From Vicugna pacos (taxonomy: Eukaryota > Chordata > Mammalia > Artiodactyla > Camelidae): a stretch of DNA of 64,000 nt. Shown one piece after another: positions 63,567 through 64,000 of the stretch. Location of the stretch: NCBI RefSeq assembly GCF_048564905.1, contig NC_133014.1, positions 15,881,136 through 15,945,135 of the forward strand, in the 5' to 3' direction. The position numbers and the translations under genes are program-made. The notes under the pieces are model-generated. The model searched no databases. It was not told where the DNA came from and worked only from the letters and a program-made list of their open reading frames with translations. Each line of letters opens with the position of its first letter. Within the stretch, counting starts at the first letter, position 1.

Positions 63567-64000
63567 CATAACCCAGCAGGACCCTGCGGGACGTTCCAGC
63601 CTCAGACCCCTCCCCCATGTCCTCTGCTGCAGCTCCTCTCATACTATCTCATGCATATCTCCTGAGTTTTCCAGACGCTAAATACCCACCACCGAAGGGA
63701 AGGAATGAACTACTTGATGATGGAGAGCGCGTGGCCCCCAGACCTTCTGGCGCCTGGGGGTTGATGGTGTTGACCGCCCTGTTCCCTCCACATCAGCCAA
63801 TCAGAGGTTGTGCACCAGCTGATCCCGTATCCTGCGACCCCGCTCTTCCCTTATCTGGCCTTAAAATATGCTTTGTGAAGACCCTTCAGGGAGTCGGGGG
63901 ATTTCTTGGGCACGAGCCACCGTGACCTCCTTACTCGGCCCTGAAATAAACCCTTCTCTGCTCCGCACTCCGATGTTTCGGTTTGGCCTCGTGGTGCGTT
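63567..64000 (+). mobile_element. LTR, family A copy 3, cut by the window edge
   Basis: This is the same family as the copies at 8377 and 50128. It begins near a TAACCCAGCAGGACCC stretch, with a CCAAT box at 63797-63804 and AATAAA at 63945-63950, and runs to the last base of the window. Whether it is solo or the 5' LTR of a longer element cannot be seen. It lies about 280 bases upstream of the CTNNA2 89-codon exon and is antisense to the gene. Confidence 0.75.

Noticed and set aside
1-64000. CRISPR array, operon, phage or bacterial defence system
   Set aside because: The window is mammalian intron. No regularly spaced repeats with unique spacers and no prokaryotic gene organisation are present.

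Overview
This is vertebrate nuclear DNA, almost certainly from a mammal and most likely a camelid (camel, llama or alpaca). Three things support this. Only two short stretches read as conserved protein, and both have canonical splice sites. The remainder is intron-like DNA with L1, L2, MIR, MER5 and LTR repeats. Two tRNA-derived SINEs (about 23.93-24.03 kb and 42.91-43.04 kb) match the camelid vicSINE pattern as I remember it. The L1 tails are of the type I associate with even-toed ungulates. Species assignment is inference; no search was run.

The only gene I can support is CTNNA2 (alpha-N-catenin), read on the minus strand. An 89-codon exon lies at 63019-63285 and the next, a 68-codon exon, at 37544-37747, separated by an intron of 25,271 bases. 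Together they encode the end of the beta-catenin-binding/dimerisation region and the start of the middle region with the vinculin-binding helix. Bases 1-37543 are the following intron, and 63286-64000 is the end of the preceding one. In mammals the alpha-catenin genes carry a nested LRRTM gene in a large intron. I see no LRRTM1 coding exon here, so it must lie elsewhere.

Layout: 1-20 kb is intron with L2, MIR, L1 and LTR fossils. 20.46-21.31 kb is a strong deep-intronic CpG island. 21.3-37 kb is mostly unique or very old repeat sequence. 37.08-37.75 kb is a second CpG island containing the shorter exon. 38-56 kb is rich in L1 ends, microsatellites and LTRs. 56.3-63 kb is L2 followed by mostly unique AT-rich intron. 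63.0-64.0 kb holds the longer exon with an LTR just upstream of it.

Three related solo LTRs (8377-8849, 50128-50601 and 63567 to the window edge) all lie antisense to CTNNA2. I found no new multi-gene system, CRISPR array, operon or RNA gene. The observations most worth a second look are the deep-intronic CpG island, a pair of related 125-base units near 40.5 and 41.4 kb, an A-rich insertion in an L2 flanked by an exact 13-base duplication, and a near-perfect inverted repeat at 48.2 kb.
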